Origin: an uncultured Ruminococcus sp.
GTDB taxonomy: Bacteria; Bacillota; Clostridia; Oscillospirales; Ruminococcaceae
Assembly: GCA_900545125.1 (NCBI GenBank)
Contig: UQXS01000125.1
Location: 1-7,143 of the forward strand
Length of the DNA stretch: 7,143 bases
Reading direction: 5' to 3'
Shown: piece after piece, positions 1 to 6,528 of the stretch
Position numbering within the stretch: position 1 is the first letter of the stretch
How the letters are laid out: each line of letters starts with the position of its first letter
The notes under the pieces: model-generated
What the model was told of the DNA's origin: nothing
What the model saw: the letters and a program-made list of their open reading frames with translations, nothing else
Database searches by the model: none
Made by a program: the position numbers and the translations under genes

Positions 1-11
1 AAATCGGGTAT

Positions 12-28
12 CAGAATGCAAATTCCTG
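12..28. repeat. Small imperfect inverted repeat at the left edge
   Basis: CAGAAT at 12-17 is complementary to ATTCCTG at 22-28 apart from one bulged base (C25), with a four-base loop. It is weak alone, but it belongs to a string of inverted repeats running to about position 207. No gene is visible from 1 to 253 on either strand. Confidence 0.35.
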
Positions 29-61
29 TTTTTAAATTACGTTAGTGCGTATGGGGAATCC

Positions 62-81
62 CCCCTTTGGAAACCCAGTAT
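62..81 (-). repeat. Left copy of a 20-base motif that abuts a long hairpin
   Basis: Read on the minus strand from 81 to 62, the sequence is ATACTGGGTTTCCAAAGGGG. The right edge of the window has ATATCGGGATTCCAAAGGGG on the plus strand at 7106-7125. The two agree at 17 of 20 positions, and each begins at the base immediately after a perfect 19-bp-arm hairpin. Both copies point away from the genes. The G run continues to position 60 and is followed by ATTCCCC, allowing a small GGGG/CCCC hairpin (53-63). The match is seen directly; that this is a repeat family is inference. Confidence 0.6.
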
Positions 82-121
82 CAATTACCCCCTTCCCCGT
101 TTACGGGGAAGGGGGTAATTG
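82..121. repeat. Perfect long hairpin (19-bp arms) downstream of the PBP gene
   Basis: Arms at 82-100 and 103-121 are exactly complementary, with only TT between them; in practice the innermost pairs open to form a loop. The left arm is a pyrimidine-rich C5-TT-C4 block flanked by AT-rich ends. It lies about 130 bases past the stop codon of the last operon gene, so it could end or stabilise that transcript. No U-tract follows on either strand, so it is not a standard intrinsic terminator. Its partner at 7063-7105 suggests a palindromic repeat element instead. Confidence 0.75.
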
Positions 122-207
122 TATTGAATACCAGAGAGAAGATTCTCCTTTAACATGAGCAAGGAAACAAATTCCACTTAATTTAAGCCACACAATTTGC
201 CGGCAAA
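121..207. other. Chain of short inverted repeats in the PBP 3' intergenic region
   Basis: Five short dyads follow one another: GTATTGAATAC (121-131), GAGAAGATTCTC (136-147), GGAA/TTCC around ACAAA (163-175), CTTAATTTAAG (177-187) and the perfect 12-mer TTTGCCGGCAAA (196-207). They adjoin the long hairpin at 82-121. If transcribed from the PBP gene on the minus strand they would form a structured 3' untranslated region; alternatively they are part of a dispersed repeat. No coding potential with a ribosome binding site was found here. Confidence 0.4.
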
Positions 208-253
208 ACCAACGAAGTGCCCAAAGGCTAAGATCTCCGGAATCCCATTGTTA

Positions 254-1843
254 TCAGCTCATTATCTCGTCTGCTATTTCTCTGAAAACCGGAGCTGCCG
301 CATCGTTGCCGTATCCCCCGTCCTCCACAAGCACCGTAAGCACATATTTCGGCTTGTACGCCGGAAAAAATCCGGTTATCCAACCGTTGCAGTATTCGTT
401 TCCGTTTTCATCATAACGTCCCGTCTGCGCCGTGGATGTCTTTGCTCCGGCGGTAGTATTTTCCGTTCTTGCGTTGGACGATTCATTATTGATAACTGCC
501 GAAATCATCATAAGTTTAAGTTCTTTAGCCGTTTCACTGTCGATTACCCTTGACATCTGACACGGCTTTTCATTTTCCACGGTCGTTCCGTCAACTGTGA
601 TACCCTTTATAAGACGCAGAACAGGCATTTCTCCGTCATTTGCTATTGCGCAGGCAAGCTGCGTCACCTGTAGGGGCGTAGCTGTTAGTTTACCCTGACC
701 AAAGGAAAAATTGGCAAGTTCGGCAGGAACGGAAAGTTCCTCCTCCGTCGGGAGAACCCCTGCCGAACCAACTATCCCCGAACATAGAAAGTTCTCTTTC
801 CCGAATCCGAATCTTGCGGCAAGACTGCGGAAATTCCCGATATCAAATCTTCTGCTCAGACTTATAAAGTATGTGTTGCAGGATTCCGTCATAGCCTGCG
901 TCATATCCAGTACACCGTGACCGTCGTATTTGTGGCAGTTGAAATGCTGTCCGTCTATGCCGATATCCCCTGTACATCGGTATCTGTAGCCGCTTTTCCC
1001 CTCTTTTATCCCCTCGCAGGCAGTAACAAGCTTAAATATAGAACCCACACTGTACGAGTAAAGAACACGGTTTATAAGCGGACTTCGTTCATCATTAAGG
1101 GCTTTGTCAATATCATCGTAGGAATATTCGGGGAAGCTCGCCATTGCAAGGATATCGCCCGTTTCGGCATCGGCGCAGACTATCGCCCCTTTCTCAATGG
1201 ACGAACCGTATTTTTCGCAGATTTTCTGGATACGGCTGTCAAGTGTAGTAACTATGCCGCTTTTATACGCAGAACTTCGCTGAACCGTCTTGCCGTCGCC
1301 TATGAGAACTCTGCCAAATCCGTCAGCATAATACGTCACCTTGTTTTCGGCTGTATTTTCTCTAAGGATTCTGTCATAGGCATATTCAAGACCCGATACC
1401 CCTGTTCCGTCCGATATATAGCCGATTGTATGCTGCGCAAGCTGATTTCCGGTATATCTTTCCGGCACTTCAAACAGGGTAACTCCCTCAGATTCCGGAA
1501 TGTCTCCGGTACATTCAAAGACAAACGGTTCTCCGGCAGAATATTTCTCTGAAAATTCGGATTCATCGACAGCATATCCGATTATTTCCTCCTTGTCAAC
1601 GGCATCGGGAACAATGGCAGCGTACCGGCGAATTCCCTTATTGACGAGGGGCTGCATATTTCTGTCGTAAATCGTCCCCTGACCGTTTCCTGCGCTTATT
1701 TCCACAACAGACCTGCTGAACGCCGCCGGTATATCTTTCTGCTCTGCTCCGAGCTGATAATATTTCAGAACTATCACCAAAAACATGAGCAGAAAAACAA
1801 TAACCAGCGAAACAATTCCAGTTTCAACACGCTTCTGTATCAA
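254..1843 (-). CDS. Class B penicillin-binding protein (peptidoglycan D,D-transpeptidase, FtsI/PbpA-like)
   Basis: This 529-residue protein should cross-link peptidoglycan stem peptides at the outer face of the membrane. Residues 1-9 are cytoplasmic, about 10-28 form one membrane anchor, and there is no cleavable signal. The N-terminal (dimerisation-type) domain has the TIYDRN motif at 57-62 and GYIS...GLEYAYD at 141-157. The transpeptidase domain has catalytic SIFK (Ser268, Lys271) and SCN (321-323). The third motif is KTS (468-470) where KTG is usual, followed by the typical TAQTG. There are no PASTA repeats and no glycosyltransferase domain, which fits a monofunctional class B enzyme of ordinary size. 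It starts at TTG behind an excellent GAGGTGA site, and no in-frame ATG lies before the membrane segment. It is last in the operon, 79 bases after dtd. Whether it serves elongation or division cannot be told, and no SEDS partner gene is in the window. Confidence 0.93.
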   Translation of the reverse strand: MIQKRVETGIVSLVIVFLLMFLVIVLKYYQLGAEQKDIPAAFSRSVVEISAGNGQGTIYDRNMQPLVNKGIRRYAAIVPDAVDKEEIIGYAVDESEFSEKYSAGEPFVFECTGDIPESEGVTLFEVPERYTGNQLAQHTIGYISDGTGVSGLEYAYDRILRENTAENKVTYYADGFGRVLIGDGKTVQRSSAYKSGIVTTLDSRIQKICEKYGSSIEKGAIVCADAETGDILAMASFPEYSYDDIDKALNDERSPLINRVLYSYSVGSIFKLVTACEGIKEGKSGYRYRCTGDIGIDGQHFNCHKYDGHGVLDMTQAMTESCNTYFISLSRRFDIGNFRSLAARFGFGKENFLCSGIVGSAGVLPTEEELSVPAELANFSFGQGKLTATPLQVTQLACAIANDGEMPVLRLIKGITVDGTTVENEKPCQMSRVIDSETAKELKLMMISAVINNESSNARTENTTAGAKTSTAQTGRYDENGNEYCNGWITGFFPAYKPKYVLTVLVEDGGYGNDAAAPVFREIADEIMS

Positions 1844-1847
1844 ATTA

Positions 1848-1854
1848 TCACCTC
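1848..1854 (-). promoter_or_regulatory. Strong ribosome binding site for the TTG-initiated PBP gene
   Basis: The minus strand reads GAGGTGA, four bases TAAT, then TTG (1843-1841). This near-perfect anti-Shine-Dalgarno match decides the start: translation begins at TTG just before the membrane anchor. Confidence 0.8.
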
Positions 1855-1864
1855 AGATATTATT

Positions 1865-1897
1865 AAGGCAGCACCGATTGATTTCCGGTACTGCCCT
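1865..1897 (-). terminator. Stem-loop between dtd and the PBP gene, possible weak terminator or attenuator
   Basis: As minus-strand RNA, GGCAGUACCG (1895-1886) pairs with CGGUGCUGCC (1876-1867) across a nine-base loop, with one U-G wobble. A further G-U and an A-U pair extend it to 12 pairs. On the plus strand the wobbles become C-A mismatches, so the fold favours the operon's transcript. The following bases are UUAAUAAUAU, AU-rich but without a true U run, and the PBP ribosome binding site begins about ten bases after the stem. It may cause partial termination, protect the upstream mRNA end, or modulate the PBP gene. Confidence 0.5.
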
Positions 1898-1922
1898 GAT
1901 AGTATCTGCTAAAAACGTGAAA

Positions 1923-2357
1923 TTATTCCAGAACCAGAGTAAATGGCCCGTCGTTGAGAAGCTCAACTTTCATATCTGCTCCGAACATTCCTGTTTCCGT
2001 ATGCTGACCCTTACTGCGGCAGTAATCGACGAAATATCCGTACAGGCGGTTAGCTTTATCCGGTCTGGCTGCCTGTATGAAGTTGGGACGATTTCCCTTA
2101 CGGCAGTCGGCATAGAGGGTAAACTGCGGAACGACCAGAAGTGCTCCTCCCACATCACCGAGAGAAAGATTTATCTTCCCGTTCTCATCGGAAAAAATGC
2201 GCAGATTGATTATCTTATCGGCAAGTCTGCGGCAGTCGTCCTCGGTATCATCATTGCCAACGCCGAACAGCAGAAGATATCCGGTCTGAATGTTTCCGGT
2301 CATCTTCCCGTTAACTTCCACGGATGCCGATGTCACCCTCTGGAGGACAATTCTCAT
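1923..2357 (-). CDS. dtd: D-aminoacyl-tRNA deacylase
   Basis: This 144-residue cytoplasmic enzyme hydrolyses D-amino acids (classically D-tyrosine) from mischarged tRNA, and family members also clear glycine from tRNA-Ala. It has the usual family length (about 145-150). MRIVLQRV at 1-8, PQFTLYAD at 77-84, GMFGADM at 123-129 and NDGPFT at 135-140 are the family landmarks. The Gly137-Pro138 pair corresponds to the cross-subunit Gly-cisPro motif that gives chiral selectivity in the homodimer. Two motif positions differ: the usual SQ is Pro77-Gln78, and GPVT is GPFT. It starts at ATG seven bases after the galactosidase stop, with a modest AGGG Shine-Dalgarno five bases upstream. In many Clostridia dtd sits beside relA; here it does not. 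Identity is certain; full activity is likely but not shown because of the Ser-to-Pro change. Confidence 0.95.
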   Translation of the reverse strand: MRIVLQRVTSASVEVNGKMTGNIQTGYLLLFGVGNDDTEDDCRRLADKIINLRIFSDENGKINLSLGDVGGALLVVPQFTLYADCRKGNRPNFIQAARPDKANRLYGYFVDYCRSKGQHTETGMFGADMKVELLNDGPFTLVLE

Positions 2358-2364
2358 AATATCC

Positions 2365-4287
2365 CTACTTTCTTACAATATCAAAACCGAAAGGTTTCAG
2401 ATCTATCTTTTCTTTTCCCATTGATTCAATGATGCTGTACATTGATTTTGGCAGATTTATAACGGCTTCCTGTTCGGAATTATTGAAAAAGCAAATGAAA
2501 TCGTTCAGTCCGTTGGTGCGTGTAGTTACTTCCACGCCTGCCGGAAGTCCCATAAGACGTGGAATTCCCGTCTGGCGCATTATATTTCCTGCAAGACTTT
2601 CGTAGAAATCCCCATGGCAGACCGTACCGACATAATATGCCACACCACTGCAATATCTGTTCATTGTGACCGCCGGACAGCATTTATAAAAACTGTCATC
2701 GTATTCGGCATAAGCTCTGGCTGTGGTAAGGCGAAGAACATCGCACCACTGACGGCAGGAAAATTTGTTTCCGGCAAAATCCACAATAGTCTGCTCACGG
2801 TTACCTATCGGGTCGTATTCAGTGACCTCTGCGCCTATGAGTTCCTTGTAAACCGACGGAAGAGTATCCGTTACGCAGTTGTTGACGGAATCCTTGACAC
2901 CGCTGCGGCAGGTCATCACGAGAGTTCCGCCGTTTATCACGTAGCGATAAATATTTTCTGCTGCCGATTTTTTATAAACATACATTGCAGGAGCTATTAC
3001 CGCCTTATATACCGACAAATCTGCATCAGGAGACACAACATCAATATTTGCACCGTATCTGGAAAAAGCACTGTGAAAGCTTTTCAGCTGTGCGATATAG
3101 TCAAATCCCTCGGTCTGTGGCTGAATACCGAAAGCCCATTCATTTTCAGGGGAATACAGTATTGCAATATCCGACACAAGCTCGGTGGTATCAAGAACGC
3201 CCAGTTTCATTATCGTTTTGCAGAACTCGGAAAATTCATAGAAACGGCGTCCGGGTTTATTGCTGTGGTCTATCAGTCCGGGAACGAACATATCCGTGCC
3301 GGAAAGGTCACTTCTCCAGCGGTCAAGGAGGATATTGTCAGCTCCGTGTGCAAGAGCCTGAAAGGCATATCCTGCAAGCTGTCCCGGTTTCGTCGTCCGT
3401 GGAATGTACCGGTGATTATCCCTAAGACCGTATGACTGCTCCATTACGCAGAAATTGCGTCCGTTAATCCCCCTCATCAAATCAAGGAAAAAGGCATCGG
3501 AGCAATTGACATCAGGGGACACATCGTTATTGCAGGAAACAAAGTCAAGCTCGCCGAAAAGACGGTAGAAATCCGGATTATGCTCCGATAAACAGGCATT
3601 TACGGTAACTTTTGCTTTCGGGCATTCACGCTTTATCGTCAGAACGATCTCTTTGATGAACTTCGCCGTACTGTCGGAACAAAACCGTGAATATTCCAGA
3701 CCAAGCGCAGGGTCACATACCACACCCGGATAATATGCCGGAGGCTCTGTCTGCGAAATATCGCTGTAGTCACTTCCTAAAGCAAGATTGATATTCTCAA
3801 CGGTATCATACTTGTCAATAAGCCATGTCCTGAACTGTCCGGCGCAGACTTCGCACGTACAGGGGGATGCATCCGGTTCACTGTATGCCTGCCATGCAGT
3901 CACGTTGGGGTCAGAACCGTATCTGCGAACCATACGCTCGGTTATCTTTTTCACATATTCTATATATACGGGAGAATTCATGCATATGCGTCCTCTGCCG
4001 TTTTCGCCGGAAAACGTTCCCGTTATCTCCGGATGCTCCCTGAAAAGCCATAAAGGAGGTCTGTCCGCCGGAATTCCCAGAACAACTTCAATGCCGTACC
4101 GCTTGAACGTCCGCATAATATCATCAAACCACTGGAAATCAAATTCTCCCTCTGCCGGTTCAAGCCGTGACCATGCGGCTTCACCTATCCGGACGGTTTT
4201 TATTCCCGTTTTTGCCATTGTTTCGGCATCTTTTTCCCAGAACGAACCGTCTATCCGTTCCGGATAATAGTCAACGCCTATCTTCAT
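2365..4287 (-). CDS. Family GH42 beta-galactosidase, cytoplasmic
   Basis: This 640-residue retaining glycoside hydrolase should release beta-linked galactose from short galactosides inside the cell, as it has no signal peptide. MKIGVDYYPE opens a TIM barrel (about 1-365). GEAAWSRLEP lies at 35-44, the general acid/base is Glu137 in WQAYSEP, and the nucleophile is Glu283 in MEQS. RWRSDLSG at 323-330 is also typical. Cys102, Cys143, Cys145 and Cys148 match the four zinc-site cysteines of this family (C106, C150, C152, C155 in Thermus A4 enzyme). A glutamine-amidotransferase-like trimerisation domain (about 370-580) and a small beta C-terminal domain follow. The residue before the acid/base is Ser136, where clan GH-A normally has Asn. 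A start at 4320 is possible, but ATG 4287 is chosen: it has AGGGAGG seven bases upstream, gives an ATGA overlap with the preceding stop, and matches the family N-terminus. Its exact substrate is unknown. Confidence 0.92.
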   Translation of the reverse strand: MKIGVDYYPERIDGSFWEKDAETMAKTGIKTVRIGEAAWSRLEPAEGEFDFQWFDDIMRTFKRYGIEVVLGIPADRPPLWLFREHPEITGTFSGENGRGRICMNSPVYIEYVKKITERMVRRYGSDPNVTAWQAYSEPDASPCTCEVCAGQFRTWLIDKYDTVENINLALGSDYSDISQTEPPAYYPGVVCDPALGLEYSRFCSDSTAKFIKEIVLTIKRECPKAKVTVNACLSEHNPDFYRLFGELDFVSCNNDVSPDVNCSDAFFLDLMRGINGRNFCVMEQSYGLRDNHRYIPRTTKPGQLAGYAFQALAHGADNILLDRWRSDLSGTDMFVPGLIDHSNKPGRRFYEFSEFCKTIMKLGVLDTTELVSDIAILYSPENEWAFGIQPQTEGFDYIAQLKSFHSAFSRYGANIDVVSPDADLSVYKAVIAPAMYVYKKSAAENIYRYVINGGTLVMTCRSGVKDSVNNCVTDTLPSVYKELIGAEVTEYDPIGNREQTIVDFAGNKFSCRQWCDVLRLTTARAYAEYDDSFYKCCPAVTMNRYCSGVAYYVGTVCHGDFYESLAGNIMRQTGIPRLMGLPAGVEVTTRTNGLNDFICFFNNSEQEAVINLPKSMYSIIESMGKEKIDLKPFGFDIVRK

Positions 4288-4841
4288 ATTTCTGCCTCCC
4301 TGCGTTCTGCCGTATAGCATATTATCTCACAATTTCCCATGAACCAGCCGGAATATCCCACGGATGTCATATCGTGAAAGTATGTTTCTATCACCCTGCA
4401 TACGCCGCCGTGACTTACCAGCAGGACGTTTTTCCCGTCATACTGCCGGATAATATCGTCAAGGGCGGAGTAGACCCTGTGGGACAACTGCAAGAGAGAT
4501 TCCCCTGTTTTTCCCATTCTCACGCCGAAATCCAACTTGTTTTCCGCAAATCCCTCTGTAAAGCGTGATTTTCCCTCAAAACCGCCGTAGTTCCATTCAC
4601 GGAGTCTTTCGTCCGTTATCACGTCAAGACCTGTTTTTTCCGAAACTATCATAGCAGTTTTCATTGCTCTTTTCATCGGTGAAGCGATTATAACGTCGAT
4701 GCATCCCATTTCCGCTATTCTTTCGGCAAGTCCGTGAGCCTGTGCAAGTCCCTGTTCATTCAGTTCGATATCAGTCGTTCCGAGAATAAGTTCGTCCCTG
4801 TTATAATCGGTCTGACCGTGCCTTGTGGAGTATATTTTCAA
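4284..4841 (-). CDS. Histidine phosphatase family protein (phosphoglycerate-mutase-like)
   Basis: This protein of about 185 residues belongs to the histidine phosphatase superfamily, in which a histidine is transiently phosphorylated. In the 185-residue numbering, RHGQTDYN at 7-14 carries the nucleophilic His8; SPMKRAMKTA at 55-64 supplies the phosphate-pocket Arg58; REWNYGGFEG at 81-90 holds the usual acidic residue; and SHGG at 143-146 gives the second catalytic His144. It is likely cytoplasmic. The family covers cofactor-dependent phosphoglycerate mutase, adenosylcobalamin phosphatase (CobC) and broad phosphatases. The short length and lack of mutase inserts favour a phosphatase of unknown substrate. 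Two starts compete: GTG at 4850 and TTG at 4841. TTG is preferred because AGGTG lies eight bases before it but overlaps the GTG, and because it puts the initiator directly before KIYSTRHG. It follows recN by 14 bases and overlaps the galactosidase by four. Confidence 0.9.
   Translation of the reverse strand: MKIYSTRHGQTDYNRDELILGTTDIELNEQGLAQAHGLAERIAEMGCIDVIIASPMKRAMKTAMIVSEKTGLDVITDERLREWNYGGFEGKSRFTEGFAENKLDFGVRMGKTGESLLQLSHRVYSALDDIIRQYDGKNVLLVSHGGVCRVIETYFHDMTSVGYSGWFMGNCEIICYTAERREAEI
4295..4301 (-). promoter_or_regulatory. Ribosome binding site that fixes the GH42 start at 4287
   Basis: The minus strand reads AGGGAGG, a seven-base spacer, then ATG at 4287. The site lies inside the end of the histidine phosphatase gene, and the ATG overlaps that gene's TGA stop (ATGA, 4287-4284). 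The longer frame starting at 4320 has no comparable site. Confidence 0.8.
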
Positions 4842-4849
4842 TTCAATCA

Positions 4850-4854
4850 CACCT
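4850..4854 (-). promoter_or_regulatory. Ribosome binding site supporting the TTG start of the histidine phosphatase
   Basis: AGGTG on the minus strand lies one base after the recN stop codon and eight bases before TTG 4841. It overlaps the alternative GTG 4850 and so could not serve it. Confidence 0.5.
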
Positions 4855-4855
4855 G

Positions 4856-6520
4856 TTATTGTAAATTTGCCGCCTTTTCTATCTCGGCTCTGGCGTTGTC
4901 GAGCATAAGTCTGCTTGGATCTTCACCGCCCATGATCCTGGCTATTTCAGCGATTCTTCCGTCCATATCAAGATTTGTCACGCTTGTTTCAGTCCGGCTG
5001 TCCACTATCTTCTTCTCTATCATGAGATGATTCTCTGCCATGACCGCTATCTGCGAAAGATGCGTTACGCAGATAACCTGCCGCACTCTGCCGATATCCC
5101 TGAGTTTTATGCCTATTTTCTGGGCGGCTTTTCCGCTTACTCCCGTGTCTATCTCATCGAATATCATAGTGGGGATGCTGTCTTTATCGGCTATGACGCT
5201 TTTCAGTGCAAGCATGATTCTGGAAAGCTCTCCTCCGGAAGCTATTTTCGAGATCGGCTTGGGTTCTTCGCCCTTGTTCGCCGAGATCAGAAATTCAACG
5301 CTGTCCATACCGTTTGATGTCAGCTTTCCCTTATCGTGCCGGACTTTAATGACAACTCCCGACATATTGAGAAATTCCAGTTCAGCCGTGACCTGAGCCG
5401 CAAATTTCTCCGCCGTTTTCTCACGGTAATCATACAGAGCCTTTGCCTGATTGGTAACTGTCCGCAGAAGTTCCTCTTTTTCCGCACCAAGCTTTTCTAT
5501 CTCACCGAGAGAGCTGTCAAGCTGCATTATTTCCGTACAGGCATTATCGTAGAGCTGTATCAGTCCGGCGCAGTCCTGAGCGTATTTCCTTTTCAGACGG
5601 TTGATATTTCCGAGACGCTCTCCGAGATATTCAAGCCTCTGACCGTCAAGCTCTATTTTATCGGAAAGAGATTCAAGCTCCGATGCGATGTCGGCAAGTT
5701 CTATCTCAGCCGCAGAAAGTCTCTCGTAAAGGCTGTTAAGAGACGGGATACCGTCGGTAAAACCGGCTATCTCACGTTCAGCCGAAACTATAATATCATT
5801 TGCACCCTCGTCTCCCGTTATGGACTGTACGGCATTTTTCAGGGCGATAATGGTCTTTTCGGAATTTTTTGCCGTATCGTATTCCTGTTCCAGAAGCGTA
5901 TCTTCGTTTTCTTCAAGCTCTAACTCTCCGATATCGTCAATTATCTCGTTGAGATATCTGCTGCGCTCAATGCGTGACTGCTCCTGACGTTTCAGGTCGC
6001 CGAGTTTTCTTGCCGTCTGCTGAAGTTTTCTGAAAGTTTCACGGTATGCGTCAAGAAGAGTATTGTCGCCGCCGAAATCATCGAGAATAGAAAGATGCCT
6101 GTCACTGTCAAGCAGAATCTGGTTATCATGCTGACCGTGTATATTTATCAGCATACTGCCTATCTCCTTGAGCAGAGATGCCGAAGCAGTCCGGTGATTC
6201 ACCCTTGAAACGCTTCCTCCGTCCGCACTTATTTCACGGGTAACGGTTATTTCGCAGTTGTCGTGGGATATTCCCAGTTCGTCCAGTTTTGCCGTTATTT
6301 CAGGGGAAAGGTCGGTAAACAGAGCCGTTATGACCGCTTTGTCACAGCCTGTACGAACAATATCCTTTGTGCATCGCTGACCAAGCACGGCGTTTATTCC
6401 GTTGATAAGAATGGACTTTCCGGCACCGGTCTCGCCTGTAAATATATTCAGACCATTGACAAGCGGTATGACGGCTTCACGTATTACCGCCAGATTTCGT
6501 ATATAGATTTCTTTTAGCAT
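4856..6520 (-). CDS. recN: DNA repair protein RecN (SMC-like ATPase)
   Basis: RecN is an SMC-like ATPase that gathers early at double-strand breaks and supports RecA-dependent recombinational repair. The 554-residue length is typical. The N-terminal ATP-binding half carries Walker A GETGAGKS at 29-36 and the HGQHDNQ loop at 128-134. A charged coiled-coil region follows (about 150-370). The C-terminal half has the ABC signature SGGELSR (428-434), Walker B with IFDEIDTG (453-460, catalytic Glu456) and the switch His487 in VTHLSQ. All motifs look intact. It starts at ATG eight bases after the argR stop, and a GGGGAG site inside the last argR codons ends 12 bases before the ATG, a somewhat long spacer that suggests translational coupling. 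The argR-recN order is common in Bacillota. I found no LexA-type GAAC-N4-GTTC box upstream of recN or argR. Confidence 0.97.
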   Translation of the reverse strand: MLKEIYIRNLAVIREAVIPLVNGLNIFTGETGAGKSILINGINAVLGQRCTKDIVRTGCDKAVITALFTDLSPEITAKLDELGISHDNCEITVTREISADGGSVSRVNHRTASASLLKEIGSMLINIHGQHDNQILLDSDRHLSILDDFGGDNTLLDAYRETFRKLQQTARKLGDLKRQEQSRIERSRYLNEIIDDIGELELEENEDTLLEQEYDTAKNSEKTIIALKNAVQSITGDEGANDIIVSAEREIAGFTDGIPSLNSLYERLSAAEIELADIASELESLSDKIELDGQRLEYLGERLGNINRLKRKYAQDCAGLIQLYDNACTEIMQLDSSLGEIEKLGAEKEELLRTVTNQAKALYDYREKTAEKFAAQVTAELEFLNMSGVVIKVRHDKGKLTSNGMDSVEFLISANKGEEPKPISKIASGGELSRIMLALKSVIADKDSIPTMIFDEIDTGVSGKAAQKIGIKLRDIGRVRQVICVTHLSQIAVMAENHLMIEKKIVDSRTETSVTNLDMDGRIAEIARIMGGEDPSRLMLDNARAEIEKAANLQ

Positions 6521-6528
6521 TTAAAATG

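Noticed and set aside
82..121. Standard intrinsic terminator at the long left hairpin
   Set aside because: Neither strand has a U-tract after the stem (minus strand continues AUACUGGG), so it is kept as a palindromic repeat that may or may not stop transcription.
85..156. A 23-codon minus-strand frame starting at ATG 156 and running through the long hairpin
   Set aside because: No ribosome binding site precedes it, and the second half merely translates the palindrome. It is better explained as a by-product of the repeat.
917..1552. Long plus-strand open frame (211 codons) opposite the PBP gene
   Set aside because: It is antisense to a strongly supported PBP with intact motifs, has no recognisable domain, and its composition looks like a complementary-strand shadow.
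2614..3435. Plus-strand open frame of 273 codons opposite the galactosidase
   Set aside because: It lies wholly within the GH42 gene on the other strand, with no family motif and no plausible start region.
4288..4320. Eleven-residue N-terminal extension of the galactosidase
   Set aside because: The extension has no ribosome binding site and would overlap the phosphatase gene by 37 bases; ATG 4287 has an excellent site and matches the family start.
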